DNA from: VXNE01 sp963664635
GTDB taxonomy: Bacteria; Pseudomonadota; Gammaproteobacteria; Pseudomonadales; Azotimanducaceae
Length of the DNA stretch: 64,000 nucleotides
Assembly (NCBI GenBank): GCA_963664635.1
Contig: OY761542.1
Coordinates: 3,782,001 to 3,846,000, forward strand
Direction of reading: 5' to 3'
A program made the translations under genes and the position numbers. Positions within the stretch are counted from its first letter, which is position 1. Each line of letters opens with the position of its first letter. The notes beneath the pieces are model-generated. The model searched no databases, was not told where the DNA came from, and saw nothing but the letters and a program-made list of their open reading frames with translations. Positions 24,809 to 33,637 of the stretch are shown here, one piece after another.

Positions 24809-26572
24809 ATGTGCAGTCAGTATCTAAATCGATTTCCGATCGCTTCCACTGAACTACCGCCGCGCCTCCGCGGCCTTCTCGAGCCCGTTTCCGACAATCC
24901 GCTCACTCAAGTCGAAGTCGCGACACGCTACGACGTCGACCAACACGGCCCCGCTCGCGAGTACGTGCACATGGTCATGGCCATGGCCCGAGACCCCGGA
25001 ATCGCGCTCGCCGACGTGAAGAGCACTTCGGAATGCGGCGTGGTCGCCTTCTCCACGCCGGATGTTTGCCACCGCGGCGGTCTGTCGGGATTCAATCCGA
25101 CAGCATCGGGCCTTGACTACATAGTGGCCAGCTCGCTGAATGGTTCCTTCTACAGCTACAATCTCGCCGACCACGTCTGGATGACCCTAGGGCTGTCCCC
25201 CCGCTGTCTCGGTGGCGATCTTCAGCAACTCGCATACGACGATCTTTCGCAGCCCGCGTTCGGTGTCGTTTCCGGAGATGTCTCCACGGAGTACTACTAC
25301 GCTCCGAAACGAAACGTCCGCTGGCTCATGTCCAACGAGTACCTCCGACGGTACTTGTGGATGCACGGGGCATATGGCGTCCGCATCTTCTTCTACGAGG
25401 CCCTATTGCCCGACAGTCCCCCGCTTCGCGGCGCAATGGCTGGCGAGTCTCACGTGAAATCGGAGCCCGCCGGCGAATGGTACGCTTTCGACCTGCGGGA
25501 ACACGACGGACGGCTTCTCCTCCAGGTGTGGGCTGTCGTCGTGGCCGTTCCACCGGAGCAGTGTCCCTTGCCCTCGGCAGACGGTCTCGTCTGGCCCGGC
25601 GTCAACGGTCCCATGACGCGGGACCGCGCCAATGCGCTAACCGACGTCGTTCCTGTTTACCTTGACGACCGGTTCCTGGAGCGCTACGAGCAGAACAGCC
25701 TGTTTGACACCGTGCCCCAGCGGGTCAACGGCGACTGGCTGTGCAGTCCTTCCTATGTCGGACAGTGGGGGTTTTCGGAATGCCGGCGCCTAGGCCGCAA
25801 CATGGTGACCCTACCCATGCGGGAACTGTACAAGCCCAAGCCGGATCGCGAGATTCTCCACGCGCGCGACCATGCGCTCGACTCCGCTGCCACGGCGCAG
25901 TTCGACCCGCAGGAAGAACATGTCGTGTCCAAGACCCAGCGGCTTGTGGACGAACTCCTCGATCTAGGCGACGATCTTGGGCGCTTGGCCGACAAGATCG
26001 GCGTCTCTAAGCCGACCGACCCGGTCTTCGGTCTCCGCCGCGCCGAGCTGCAAGCCGACGGGTGGCGCAACCATCCAGAGATCCGCCGTTTGGCCCAGGT
26101 AAGTCCGCTCGACATGACCGAGCAAGCCTTCCTCGCCCGGTGCAAGAATCTTCATGAACTCTGGCAGCGCATACCCAACGGCTTCCTCAGGAAGCTGGTT
26201 TCCAGTGCCGGGCACGCCCGCGCCGCGATCAATGAGCTTGGCAGCCTTAAGTTGCTGCAGGCGCTAGCGAACATCCTCGAGCGACTGAACGACAACGCTG
26301 AGGAGGTGGACGGCTTCGGCACGGACGCCCAGGACGACGACCTTACCGCTCGCAATCCCGCCGTTTCGCCCTTGTTCGTCAACAACGAACTCCGGATCGC
26401 AGACGCTCACGGCGCGGGCGATGTCCGCCAAGCTCTTGTCGCGTTCGGGTTTGACATCGCAGCCCTGCAGGAGGGCTATGGCCGCGCCCTGGACCATGTC
26501 TTCGACGGGGTCATCGACGCGTTTTCCCGAATCAACGCCGAGTTGTCCGCACTACTCCATCGCGCACCGTGA
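24809..26572 (+). CDS. 587-residue orphan protein of unknown function
   Basis: A long intact frame that I do not recognise. It begins MCSQYLNRFPIASTEL with no clear ribosome site. Residues ~100-330 look like a beta-rich domain with many aromatics (DYIVASSLNGSFYSYNLADHVWMTLGLSPRCLGG, STEYYYAPKRNVRWLMSNEYLRRYLW). Residues ~370-587 are helical and charged (KTQRLVDELLDLGDDLGRLADKIG, LHELWQRIPNGFL). The end FVNNELRIADAHGAGDVRQALVAFGFDIAALQEGYGRALDHVFDG suggests a helical C-terminal domain. There is no signal or membrane segment. Codon usage is less GC-biased than in the housekeeping genes, implying transfer. It stands beside a HigA-like regulator and a restriction gene remnant, so a defence or mobile-element role is possible but unproven. 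Confidence 0.7.
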   Translation: MCSQYLNRFPIASTELPPRLRGLLEPVSDNPLTQVEVATRYDVDQHGPAREYVHMVMAMARDPGIALADVKSTSECGVVAFSTPDVCHRGGLSGFNPTASGLDYIVASSLNGSFYSYNLADHVWMTLGLSPRCLGGDLQQLAYDDLSQPAFGVVSGDVSTEYYYAPKRNVRWLMSNEYLRRYLWMHGAYGVRIFFYEALLPDSPPLRGAMAGESHVKSEPAGEWYAFDLREHDGRLLLQVWAVVVAVPPEQCPLPSADGLVWPGVNGPMTRDRANALTDVVPVYLDDRFLERYEQNSLFDTVPQRVNGDWLCSPSYVGQWGFSECRRLGRNMVTLPMRELYKPKPDREILHARDHALDSAATAQFDPQEEHVVSKTQRLVDELLDLGDDLGRLADKIGVSKPTDPVFGLRRAELQADGWRNHPEIRRLAQVSPLDMTEQAFLARCKNLHELWQRIPNGFLRKLVSSAGHARAAINELGSLKLLQALANILERLNDNAEEVDGFGTDAQDDDLTARNPAVSPLFVNNELRIADAHGAGDVRQALVAFGFDIAALQEGYGRALDHVFDGVIDAFSRINAELSALLHRAP

Positions 26573-26736
26573 CAACGATCTGCCATGGAACGCTCACCGT
26601 GTCCGGTCCGACTCGGATTGGCAAACGTACAGGCTTGGGTGGGCGCAAGGGAACGCCGTTGGCTAGTTTGGCGTCTGGCCGCGGTGGTGTTGTGGAGCCA
26701 GTACAGGCGGGACAAGCGGCAGGAGGGTTGAGAACC

Positions 26737-27054
26737 ATGCCATTGACGCGTGATTTCAGGATAACGATCCGGGAGCGGTTAGCGCGCGATCCGGGTTTTC
26801 GCGAGGCGATGCTCGAAGAAGGCGTGCAGTGCCTTCTCGCCGGCGAGGTCGACGTCGGCAAGTCGGTACTGCGAGATTATGTCAATGCGACTATTGGGTT
26901 TCAGGAACTGGGGGGATTGACCGCCAAGTCGCCCAAGAGCTTGATGCGCATGCTCGGGCCGAACGGCAATCCGCAGGCGCGCAATCTCTTCGAGATCATC
27001 AACTGCCTTCAGGAACGCGAGGGTCTGCACCTCAAGGTGCAGGCGGTTCGATGA
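26737..27054 (+). CDS. HigA-like helix-turn-helix regulator/antitoxin
   Basis: A 105-residue protein of the addiction-module antidote type: PLTRDFRITIRERLARDPGFREAMLEEGVQCLLAGEVDVGKSVLRDYVNATIGFQELG, then the helix-turn-helix TAKSPKSLMRMLGPNGNPQARNLFEIINCLQ. The ATG at 26737 sits behind AGGAGGG; an upstream in-frame ATG at 26569 has no such site. No toxin of the usual RelE/HigB type lies upstream (26573-26736 is non-coding) or downstream. It ends 13 bp before the restriction gene remnant, so it may instead have regulated that gene. Confidence 0.83.
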   Translation: MPLTRDFRITIRERLARDPGFREAMLEEGVQCLLAGEVDVGKSVLRDYVNATIGFQELGGLTAKSPKSLMRMLGPNGNPQARNLFEIINCLQEREGLHLKVQAVR

Positions 27055-27067
27055 CCGGCGGCGTCTT

Positions 27068-29431
27068 ATGAACGGCGAGCAGACCAGGATGGACTTCGGC
27101 GGCAAGCAGACCGCTGGCGAGGTCCTGGACAGAATCCGCCGGGAGAGCCGGGACGAGTCCGAGAAGGGACGGTGGTTCGAGCCGCTGTTCCTGCGGTTGG
27201 CGCTTCAGGAGCCGGAGTTCGAGATCGACGCCGTATGGCGCTGGCCCGACTGGCCCGAGCGTGAGGAGTTGACCGGGCGCGACGGCCGCGACATCGGCAT
27301 TGACTTGGTCGCCAGGCGGACCTCGGGCGAGTGGGTCGCCATCCAGTGCAAGTGTTATGACGAAAGCCGCACCGTACCGAAGAGCGAGATCGACAAGTTC
27401 CTCAGCGCATCGCAGCAGAAGGTCTACAGCCTTCGCTGGATCGTGGCGACCTGCGGTTGGGGCAGGAACGCGGAGGTGGCGATACGGGGCATCGATCCGC
27501 AGGTGAGGCAGATCGACTTCCGCCAGCACCTTCACGTCGAGGTGGAGGACGAGGCCGCGGCGCGGCCGGTCCAGGAGCCGTGGGAGCTTCAGGCCGACGC
27601 GATCGAGGATGCCGTCACGGGGCTTGCGAACCACGACCGCGGCCGCCTCGTGATGGCGTGTGGCACTGGCAAGACGTTCACGTCACTTCGCATCGCGGAG
27701 CAGATCGTCGAGGATGGACAGCGGATTCTGTTCGCGGCGCCGACCATCGCGTTGGTCTCTCAGGCGCGGCGCGAGTGGCTCCGCCAGACGACACGGCGGC
27801 TGTCCTGCATCGTGGTGTGCTCGGATCCGACCGCGGGCGGGCGCAACGAGAACGAGGACATCCGCGTCTCGGAGCTTGAGTGTCCCGTTTCCACGGATCC
27901 GGCGGACATCGCACACGCGCTCGACGGCGATGGTCCGACTCGCGTGGTCTTTTGCACCTACCACTCGCTGGGACGCGTGACAGACGCCCAGGCCGAACAT
28001 GGCGCGCCGCCGTTCGACCTGGCGATTGCCGACGAGGCGCATCGAACGACCGGCGCGGTCCTCAGCGGTGCAGGCCGAAGGGGCGCGGGGAAGGTGGACT
28101 TCCAGGAGTTCCACGACGAGCTGCGCCTGCACGTCCGCAAGCGCCTCTACATGACGGCGACGCCGCGCATCTACACGGAGAGTTCGAAGCGCAGACTCGC
28201 GGAACGCGGCATTGACGTGGTCGACATGGACGATCAGGCGGTCTACGGACCGGAACTGCACCGACTCCCGTTCAAGAGGCCGTGGCGGACGGGATGCTGT
28301 CGGACTACAGGGTGATCGTGCTCGGCGTCAGCGAGGCCAGCGTGACCCCCGGCCTTCGGCGACGTCTGGAGGGCATCGAGACGGCTGCGACCCGCAAACG
28401 CGCGCCGACGACCAACGACATGACGCGCGTGCTTGGCGTGTCGCTCGCGGTCAACGGCGTGACGGAGGGTCACGCGCTGGACCAGCCGGGCGAACTTACC
28501 CGGACGATGGCGTTCTCCAACAGCATCGCGCGCTCGAAGTGGTACGCCGAAGCGCTCATGGAGAGCGAAGTCCTGCGGGCGACGACGCGATCGCGTGTGT
28601 TCGGGGGACTGGACGCCAGTTCAGTGGTACGACGGTACCCTTGCGGCAGTCGCATGGGAGTTGGAGACGAACTCGGCCTTGGAGCCCGTGGGCGTCCGCT
28701 ACCGCGTCGGGCCAGATGGTCGTAGCGTTCAAGATGCCTTCGAGATCGGGGAGGAAGGCGAGCCGGGCGCAGTGGCTGGGTTCCACTCCGTGAGCGGAGA
28801 CCTGCGGAGAACGATGTTCGCGAAACCGGATGTCTGGTACGTTCCAAGGCGTCGTCCGCGGCGGAACATGGAACGTTGGATCGAGCAGAGTACTGACCTT
28901 CGCGGCCATCTGTTGATCCCGATGCGGCTCAACACCGTCAGCGGGCGGCTGACCGGCCTGTGGACGGAGGAGCCCTCCTTCGGCTGGTGGGCACCTCTTG
29001 CGGTACCGCAAGAGGACACGCAGAAGGCACTTGCTGTTTGGTGGAACTCCACGCCTGCGAGGCTGATGCTTCTCAATCGGCGGGGTCAGACGTTGACGTA
29101 CCCGACGTGGCAGTTGGCACACCTACGCGAGATCCGCATCCCGAAACCTGAGAACTCGGGATGGCCCAACTTGAGGGCAGCCTTCGACGAGGTGTGCGAC
29201 GCGGAACTGCTGCCGATGAAGCATGCCGAGGAGTGCGAAGTAAGGAAGGTGATCGACGACGCGGCGGCGTTGGTGCTCGGTTTGGGCCCCGATTTGTTGG
29301 CGGACTGGCGGCGGCGTCTGGCGGCGGAGCCGACCATCACGAACCGTCAAGCCAGTGATGCAGGATCGGACGCGGGCGCACGACCCGCAGGCACGAAGAG
29401 AGATCGGGCGGGGAGCAAGCAACGGCGATGA
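27068..29431 (+). pseudogene. broken nuclease-helicase restriction gene fused to a methyltransferase remnant
   Basis: Residues 1-190 hold an Mrr-like nuclease (DIGIDLVARRTSGEWVAIQCKCYDES, the D...QxK pattern). A helicase follows: Walker A VMACGTGKTFTSLR, ILFAAPTIALVSQARR, DEAHRTTGA, and LYMTATPRIY. Near 28272 the frame shifts by one base; the true sequence continues in another frame (VADGMLSDYRVIVLGVSEAS to SKWYAEALMESEVLR). Around 28610 the frame changes again and jumps to a different region: DLRGHLLIPMRLNTVSGRLTG, LAVWWNSTPARLMLLNRRGQ, HLREIRIPKPEN, as in the C-terminal target-recognition part of large DNA methyltransferases. The helicase C-terminal motifs and the methyltransferase core are missing. 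This matches type ISP-like single-chain R-M enzymes after a deletion, or two genes joined by one. Confidence 0.8.
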
Positions 29432-30049
29432 TGTAAGAAAGTTCCTCGCTTTCGAGCGATGCTTGCGATCTGTCGAAGCTGAGCGGAATCGCGGGTACCA
29501 ATCCGGTCATCCTATTCGCACCCTGTTTCGTCCTTGCGGACGGCGCCGGCACTGCTCTCGCGCTGTTCCTCGGGTCAGTGGAACCGCTGGCCCGCCTGGT
29601 TGTTGGCGGGCTCCCGTTTGGTCAGCCGGGACTGCTGCGATCCGTGGCTCCTGTCGGAAACCGGTGGCCGCTGGATTGCCTTTGTTTGAAGAGGAGCTAC
29701 GGGGGTAGTCGGCGGGCACGGTAGCAGGCCGTCAACGGGTGTCAAGCGCGCCACCTTGAGCAGCCGCCCAGTGCGCGTAGAGGGTGCGCGCGCCGTGTTG
29801 TGCAGTGGTTGGCAGGGAGGCGAGCCCCCACGCTGGGGGAAGCGTCCGCCAGGACCTTTTCCCAGCGTGGGGGCGAGCACCGGTTCGCGATGCGGATGTG
29901 TGGCGTCTCGGGAGGTCTCGCGGAACACGGCCCGGACGGCGCGCTGCAGCACCCCCACCGACGCGGTGCGGGCAAGCGTAGCGGCCGGCGGGACCGCGGC
30001 GCGGGGGGCGCTACGGGAACGGGCGTCGCGGACGAGGGTCAGCCCGCAG
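29432..30049. other. gene-free stretch between restriction remnant and ArdC remnant
   Basis: 618 bp without a convincing gene. It contains one perfect inverted repeat (29824-29874, separate entry). Short frames here are chance. The stretch looks like the eroded edge of successive insertions and deletions. Confidence 0.5.
29824..29874. repeat. perfect 14-bp inverted repeat around a 23-bp loop
   Basis: Arms at 29824-29837 (GCCCCCACGCTGGG) and 29861-29874 are exact reverse complements. The loop is 23 bases. No T-run follows. It could be a strong transcript hairpin or the outer part of a lost mobile element; I cannot choose. Confidence 0.7.
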
Positions 30050-30326
30050 TGTTGCGTCGCTTCGACGAGCGTTGCCGCGCGGCCCGCGGCGGCAGCTCGA
30101 AACGGAACTGGGCTCGGCGTTCCTGTGCGCGGACATGGGCATCGCCTCCTCGCCGAGGGCCGACCACGCGAGCTACATCGCGTCTTGGTCGGAGCTCCTC
30201 ACCGACGAGCCGCGGGCGGTGTTCGACACGGCCACCCAGGCGCAACACGCGGTCGAGTTCCTGCACGCGCTGCACGAGCGCAACGCCCCGGTGTCCGCCG
30301 CCCCCACGACCGGGGAAGCCGCGTAG
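30050..30326 (+). pseudogene. C-terminal remnant of an ArdC-like antirestriction/zincin protein
   Basis: The frame ending at 30326 reads ETELGSAFLCADMGI and ADHASYIASWSELLTDEPRAVFDTATQAQHAVEFL, the characteristic C-terminal part of ArdC/DUF1738 proteins found on plasmids and islands. The catalytic HExxH part and everything upstream is gone; a possible trace (RRFDERCRAA) lies in another frame at ~30060-30090. Its stop codon TAG is the first three bases of the IS target duplication, so the IS landed exactly at the end of this remnant. Confidence 0.7.
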
Positions 30327-30332
30327 CGCGGT
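30324..30332. repeat. left copy of the 9-bp IS target duplication
   Basis: TAGCGCGGT directly abuts the left IS end and is repeated at 32105-32113 on the other side. Confidence 0.85.
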
Positions 30333-32104
30333 GGGTGCACGTCAGATTTGTGAGATGAGGTGCTATGCGGTGCTGGCGCGGCGCTCCCAGAAGTCGTCGA
30401 AGCGGTTGCCGAGGATGGCGCAGCGCAGTGCGAGGATGGCGTTGGCGCCGTCGACGGTCCAGTGCATGCCGCCGCGCTTGAGGCGACCGCCGACGACGTT
30501 CTTGCAGGCGCCCTCGACGACGCCGGTGGAGACGCAGAGTCCCATGGCGCGGAACTTCGGGTAGCGCATGCGGTGGCGGTTGTTGTCGATGTGGGCGATG
30601 CACTTGCGGGCGTCGTCGTGGGTGTCGGCGTGGCGGCGCAGTGCGTCGAGGATGTCGTCGATGCGGCCTTGATCGAGTTCGTCGCGGCGCTGCCTGCCCC
30701 ATTGGTCGGCGAGATCGGTGCCGGCGCCGAAGATGGCCTTGGCGACCTCGCACGGGTGTTCCTTGGCGTGCCGGACGTCGACGATCTGGATGGCCCCCGG
30801 GGCGTGCTCGTCGGCCCAGTTCCAGATCCACGGCGCGCCGTCGCCGAGGACGACGCGGCGTCGGTGTCGCGGCCGGCGACGGACTCGATGGCGGCGCCGT
30901 GGGAGGTGGAGTCGGGGTCGCGCGCGGGGTGCCCATCCCGGTCGCGGGTTTCGGCCGACCAGACGGCGACGAGCTTGGCCTCGCGCGTCTTGGCGGAGCC
31001 GTCGGCCTGCTTGCCCCGTCGGCCCTGGGTCTCCGCCTTGCGCACCGGCACGCCGGTGCCGTCGAGGCCGAGATGCAGGGTGCGGGCGGCGGCGGGTTCG
31101 GGCGCGACGACGGCCAGCTCGTCGGCGGCGATCGCGCGCCCGAGCGCCTCGGCGTGGCGCTCCACCGACTTGGCGTCGATGTCGAGTCCCGCCAGTTCGC
31201 GCGGCAGGACGCTCGTCTCGGCGAAGCTGACGCGGCCGGCGGCGACGCCGGTCATGCGTAGCGCCGCCGGCGACAGCGCCGCGCCCGCCAGGCCGAGTTC
31301 GCGGTCGCGCGGCGCGAAGCCCGCGCCGCGGTCGTCGCAGTGATACCAGGCGCGCACCAGTTCCATCTCGCCCAGCGCCGTCGTGAAGGTCTTGGGCCGG
31401 CGCCCGGCGTACCGCGCCCGCGCGCCGCACGCGCAGGGCAGCCGGGCACCCTTCTCGTCGGAACGGTCGGCATTGAGACGCGCGGCGAGCGCCTTGCCCA
31501 CGACCTCGAGCGCCAGCCGCCGCGCCGCCGTCTCGACCGCCTCGAAGTCGATGCCGTGCGCCGACCCCGCGCCGATCAGCCGCTCGACCTCGTCGCCGAT
31601 CTCCGCCGCGACGGTTTCCGCGAAGCCCCCTTTTTCGCGGCTTCCCCGCGTTCCCGCCGTCCATCCGTCCAGCGCGTCTCCCAGAACCGGTCGCCGATCT
31701 CGATCAGTTCCCGGACCAGCCGCCGCAGGCGATGGCACTCGGCCAACCGCGCGCGCACTTCGGGAACGTTCGCCGGCGCGATGACGCGCGTGACGGTCTT
31801 GCCGTCGACGCGGCGCGTCAGCGACCAGCTTGGACCGTGGCCGGGGCCGCCGTCGGTGGCGCAATGGCAGGTGGGCTTGCCGCAGCGGCGGTAGCGCTCC
31901 GTCAGGGTGCCCGACTGCACGTCGCCGAGGGCGGCCAACTCCCGCGCGATGCGCGTGCGCCGTTCGTTCAAGGCTTCGAGATCCTGCGCTTCGGACATGT
32001 GGCATCCTCGTCTCTGCTGACAACCTTGATACTGTCAGACACCCGCGCCAAAGTCACTGTTTCCAAACCCCCGTCCACGCTCACCACAAATCTGACGTAC
32101 ACCC
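30333..32104 (-). mobile_element. ISKra4-family insertion sequence, 1772 bp, with 9-bp target duplication
   Basis: Terminal inverted repeats are GGGTGCACGTCAGATTTGTG on the left and, reverse-complemented from the right, GGGTGTACGTCAGATTTGTG: 19 of 20 bases match. The flanking 9-bp direct repeat TAGCGCGGT (30324-30332, 32105-32113) is intact, so the element arrived as a unit and the ends have not been lost. It carries a minus-strand transposase gene of the ISKra4 type in two frames, interrupted by a later internal deletion, so the copy is probably inactive. Element and target duplication together account for all sequence between the ArdC remnant and the HigBA promoter. Confidence 0.88.
30363..31998 (-). 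pseudogene. ISKra4-type transposase, two frames with a later disruption
   Basis: The first frame (31998 to 31576, start MSEAQDLEALNERRTRIAREL) is a DUF6788-like segment with RRCGKPTCHC. Near 31630 a run of five A then five G allows a -1 slip into the second frame, which continues GFAETVAAEIGDEVERLIG, PCACGARARYAGRRPKTF, TLHLGLDGTGVPVRKAE (catalytic-domain region). About position 30865 the reading breaks: GRDTDA is followed in another frame by RVVLGDGAPWIWNWADEHAPGAIQIVD, with some 15-20 residues of the family's usual sequence missing. The remainder (KEHPCEVAKAIFGAGTDL to GGRLKRGGMHWTVDGANAIL) is normal. The first switch may be programmed; the second is decay. Confidence 0.8.
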
Positions 32105-32113
32105 TAGCGCGGT
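32105..32113. repeat. right copy of the 9-bp IS target duplication
   Basis: TAGCGCGGT, identical to 30324-30332, directly follows the right IS end and precedes the HigBA promoter region (possible -10 TACACT at 32144-32149). Confidence 0.85.
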
Positions 32114-32155
32114 CCGGCCTTCGTATTTCGTGCCGTTACGCGGTACACTCGTCCG

Positions 32156-32428
32156 ATGAGATTCGCGCACAAGGGACTGCGCGCGTTGCACGAGGCGGAC
32201 CGGCCACAGGGCCTGCCGCAGAGTCTGGTTCTCCGCATCCGCCGCATGCTGGGGAACCTCGACGCGGCGGCGCGACCGGCCGACCTCGACATTCCCGGCT
32301 ACCGGCTGCACCCGCTCAAGGGACCGCGAGCCGGCTACTGGAGCATCCGCGTCAGCGGCAACCGGCGCATCGTCTTCCGGTTCCACGACGGCGAGCCGGT
32401 CGACGTGGACCTCGTCGACTACCACTGA
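32156..32428 (+). CDS. higB: HigB-type toxin (RelE superfamily mRNA interferase)
   Basis: A 90-residue HigB. The family pattern is clear: RFAHKGLRALHEADRPQGLPQSLVLRIRRMLGNLDAA, DLDIPGYRLHPLKGPRAGYWSIRVSGNRRIVFRFHDGE, ending VDLVDYH, with the basic and terminal His residues used in ribosome-dependent mRNA cleavage. It precedes its antitoxin, as usual for HigBA, by 10 bp. It lies 52 bp from the IS end, so the insertion may have altered its promoter. This is the only toxin-antitoxin pair in the window that looks intact. Confidence 0.92.
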   Translation: MRFAHKGLRALHEADRPQGLPQSLVLRIRRMLGNLDAAARPADLDIPGYRLHPLKGPRAGYWSIRVSGNRRIVFRFHDGEPVDVDLVDYH

Positions 32429-32438
32429 GGAGACCGAC

Positions 32439-32705
32439 ATGACCGCAATGCTGAACCCTTCCCATCCCGGCGAGACGGTCCGCTTCGACTGCATCGAGGC
32501 GAGCGGCCTCACCGTCACCGAGGCGGCAGGGCGTCTCGGCTGCTCTCGCCCGGCGCTGTCGCGGCTGCTGAACGGCCGCGCGGGCATCTCGCCCGAAATG
32601 GCGCTCGCCCTCGAACGCCAGGGCTGGAGCAACGCCGACTTCTGGATGCGCCTGCAGGCGGCGTACGACCTGGCGCAGGCGCGGCGACGGGTCTCCGCAG
32701 CGTAG
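32439..32705 (+). CDS. higA: HigA antitoxin
   Basis: An 88-residue helix-turn-helix antitoxin: MLNPSHPGETVRFDCIEASGLTVTEAAGRLGCSRPALSRLLNGRAGISPEMALALERQGWSNADFWMRLQAAYDL is textbook HigA (XRE family). The start at 32439 is close behind higB with GGAGA upstream. It should neutralise HigB and repress the shared promoter. Confidence 0.93.
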   Translation: MTAMLNPSHPGETVRFDCIEASGLTVTEAAGRLGCSRPALSRLLNGRAGISPEMALALERQGWSNADFWMRLQAAYDLAQARRRVSAA

Positions 32706-33139
32706 CCTCCGCCCGCGCGACGCGTCCGCGCAACCCCTCGCCGTCGCGATCATGACTGCCTGCCGGTCCCGCTCCCGGTAATCCCCAGGCGTCTGTCGGG
32801 TCTGCCGGGTTCGTGACGAACACGTTCGTTCGCCGGCCCGTCCGCCGGGCCTGATTCCCCAAGACCCTCCTTCCCAAGACCCATATCCCGATCCATTCGC
32901 ACGGAGCCCCGGCTACGCCGCTCAGGCACGCACCCGGTCCGCGGTCCCACGCAGCCGCGTATCGGCATCGGCGCGCTCCCCCCGCGCCTGCCGTCGATTC
33001 CTTCGAGCCTAGTCCGCGCCGCCGCCCGTCAAGGCCGGGGCCGCTGGCGCGGTCGCTGACGCGAGCCTTGACCGGCGGCTCGTGGCGCGGACTGCGATCC
33101 GGTGAGGGAATCGACAGCAGACCATCGGAGGAGGTCAAC
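32706..33139. other. 434-bp stretch without a gene
   Basis: Nothing convincing is encoded here on either strand. It holds a short palindrome (ACGAAC-AC-GTTCGT, ~32817-32830) and a repeated CCAAGACCC (~32860-32882). A ribosome site (GGAGGAGG) near its right end belongs to the next gene. Confidence 0.5.
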
Positions 33140-33610
33140 ATGCCCTACAACAACCAGCCCTCCAACACCCCGCTCCCGGAGGAGTTCGTCTCCGACGGGT
33201 CCTTCGCGCGCTTCGTCAAGCTGCGGGGCGAGTGGCACATGTCACTCGCGCCCCAGATGGCGGCCATCGTCGACATCGGCACCGCAGTCACCTGCGACGT
33301 CGAGACGAAGGCCGGCAAGCGCCACACCCGCTCGGGCACCGTGATCCGGGTCCAGAGAATGCCGGACGGCACCCCCAGGGCGTTGTGCCGCATCGAGGAG
33401 TTTCGGGCCGGGCGCGCCAGCGACGAGCGCAACACGTTCGCGATGCTGCCGAACGGCGACTGGGGCGTCCGCTCCACGCCTCGGCGTCGCGGCGGGCCCG
33501 CATCGGGGACACGGTGCAGGTCGCGGTCACCGCCAGGTCGGGGCGCGTCACCGTTCGGCGACATCCCGCTGGCCGACACGCCGCGCGAGGACTGCGCAGG
33601 CCATCACTCC
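33140..33610 (+). pseudogene. frame-disrupted small protein with two similar beta domains
   Basis: The start ATG 33140 follows a strong GGAGGAGG site. The first part, GSFARFVKLRGEWHMSLAPQMAAIVDIGTAVTCDVETKAGKRH, reads as a small beta domain. At ~33475 protein-like sequence moves to a second frame (IGDTVQVAVTARSGRVT) and then back to the first (FGDIPLADTPREDC), which echoes the first half (IG.AV...V..K.G). Two compensating indels therefore seem to have hit the gene, leaving the first frame open far into the antisense of the next gene. No family is recognised. It may also be sequence error. Confidence 0.5.
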
Positions 33611-33637
33611 GGCGGAGATCCGTCCTCCTGGCTCCCG

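Noticed and set aside
32817..32830. A LexA-type SOS box (GAAC...GTTC)
   Set aside because: The spacer is two bases, not the four expected for the Gram-positive-type box, and no SOS gene follows.
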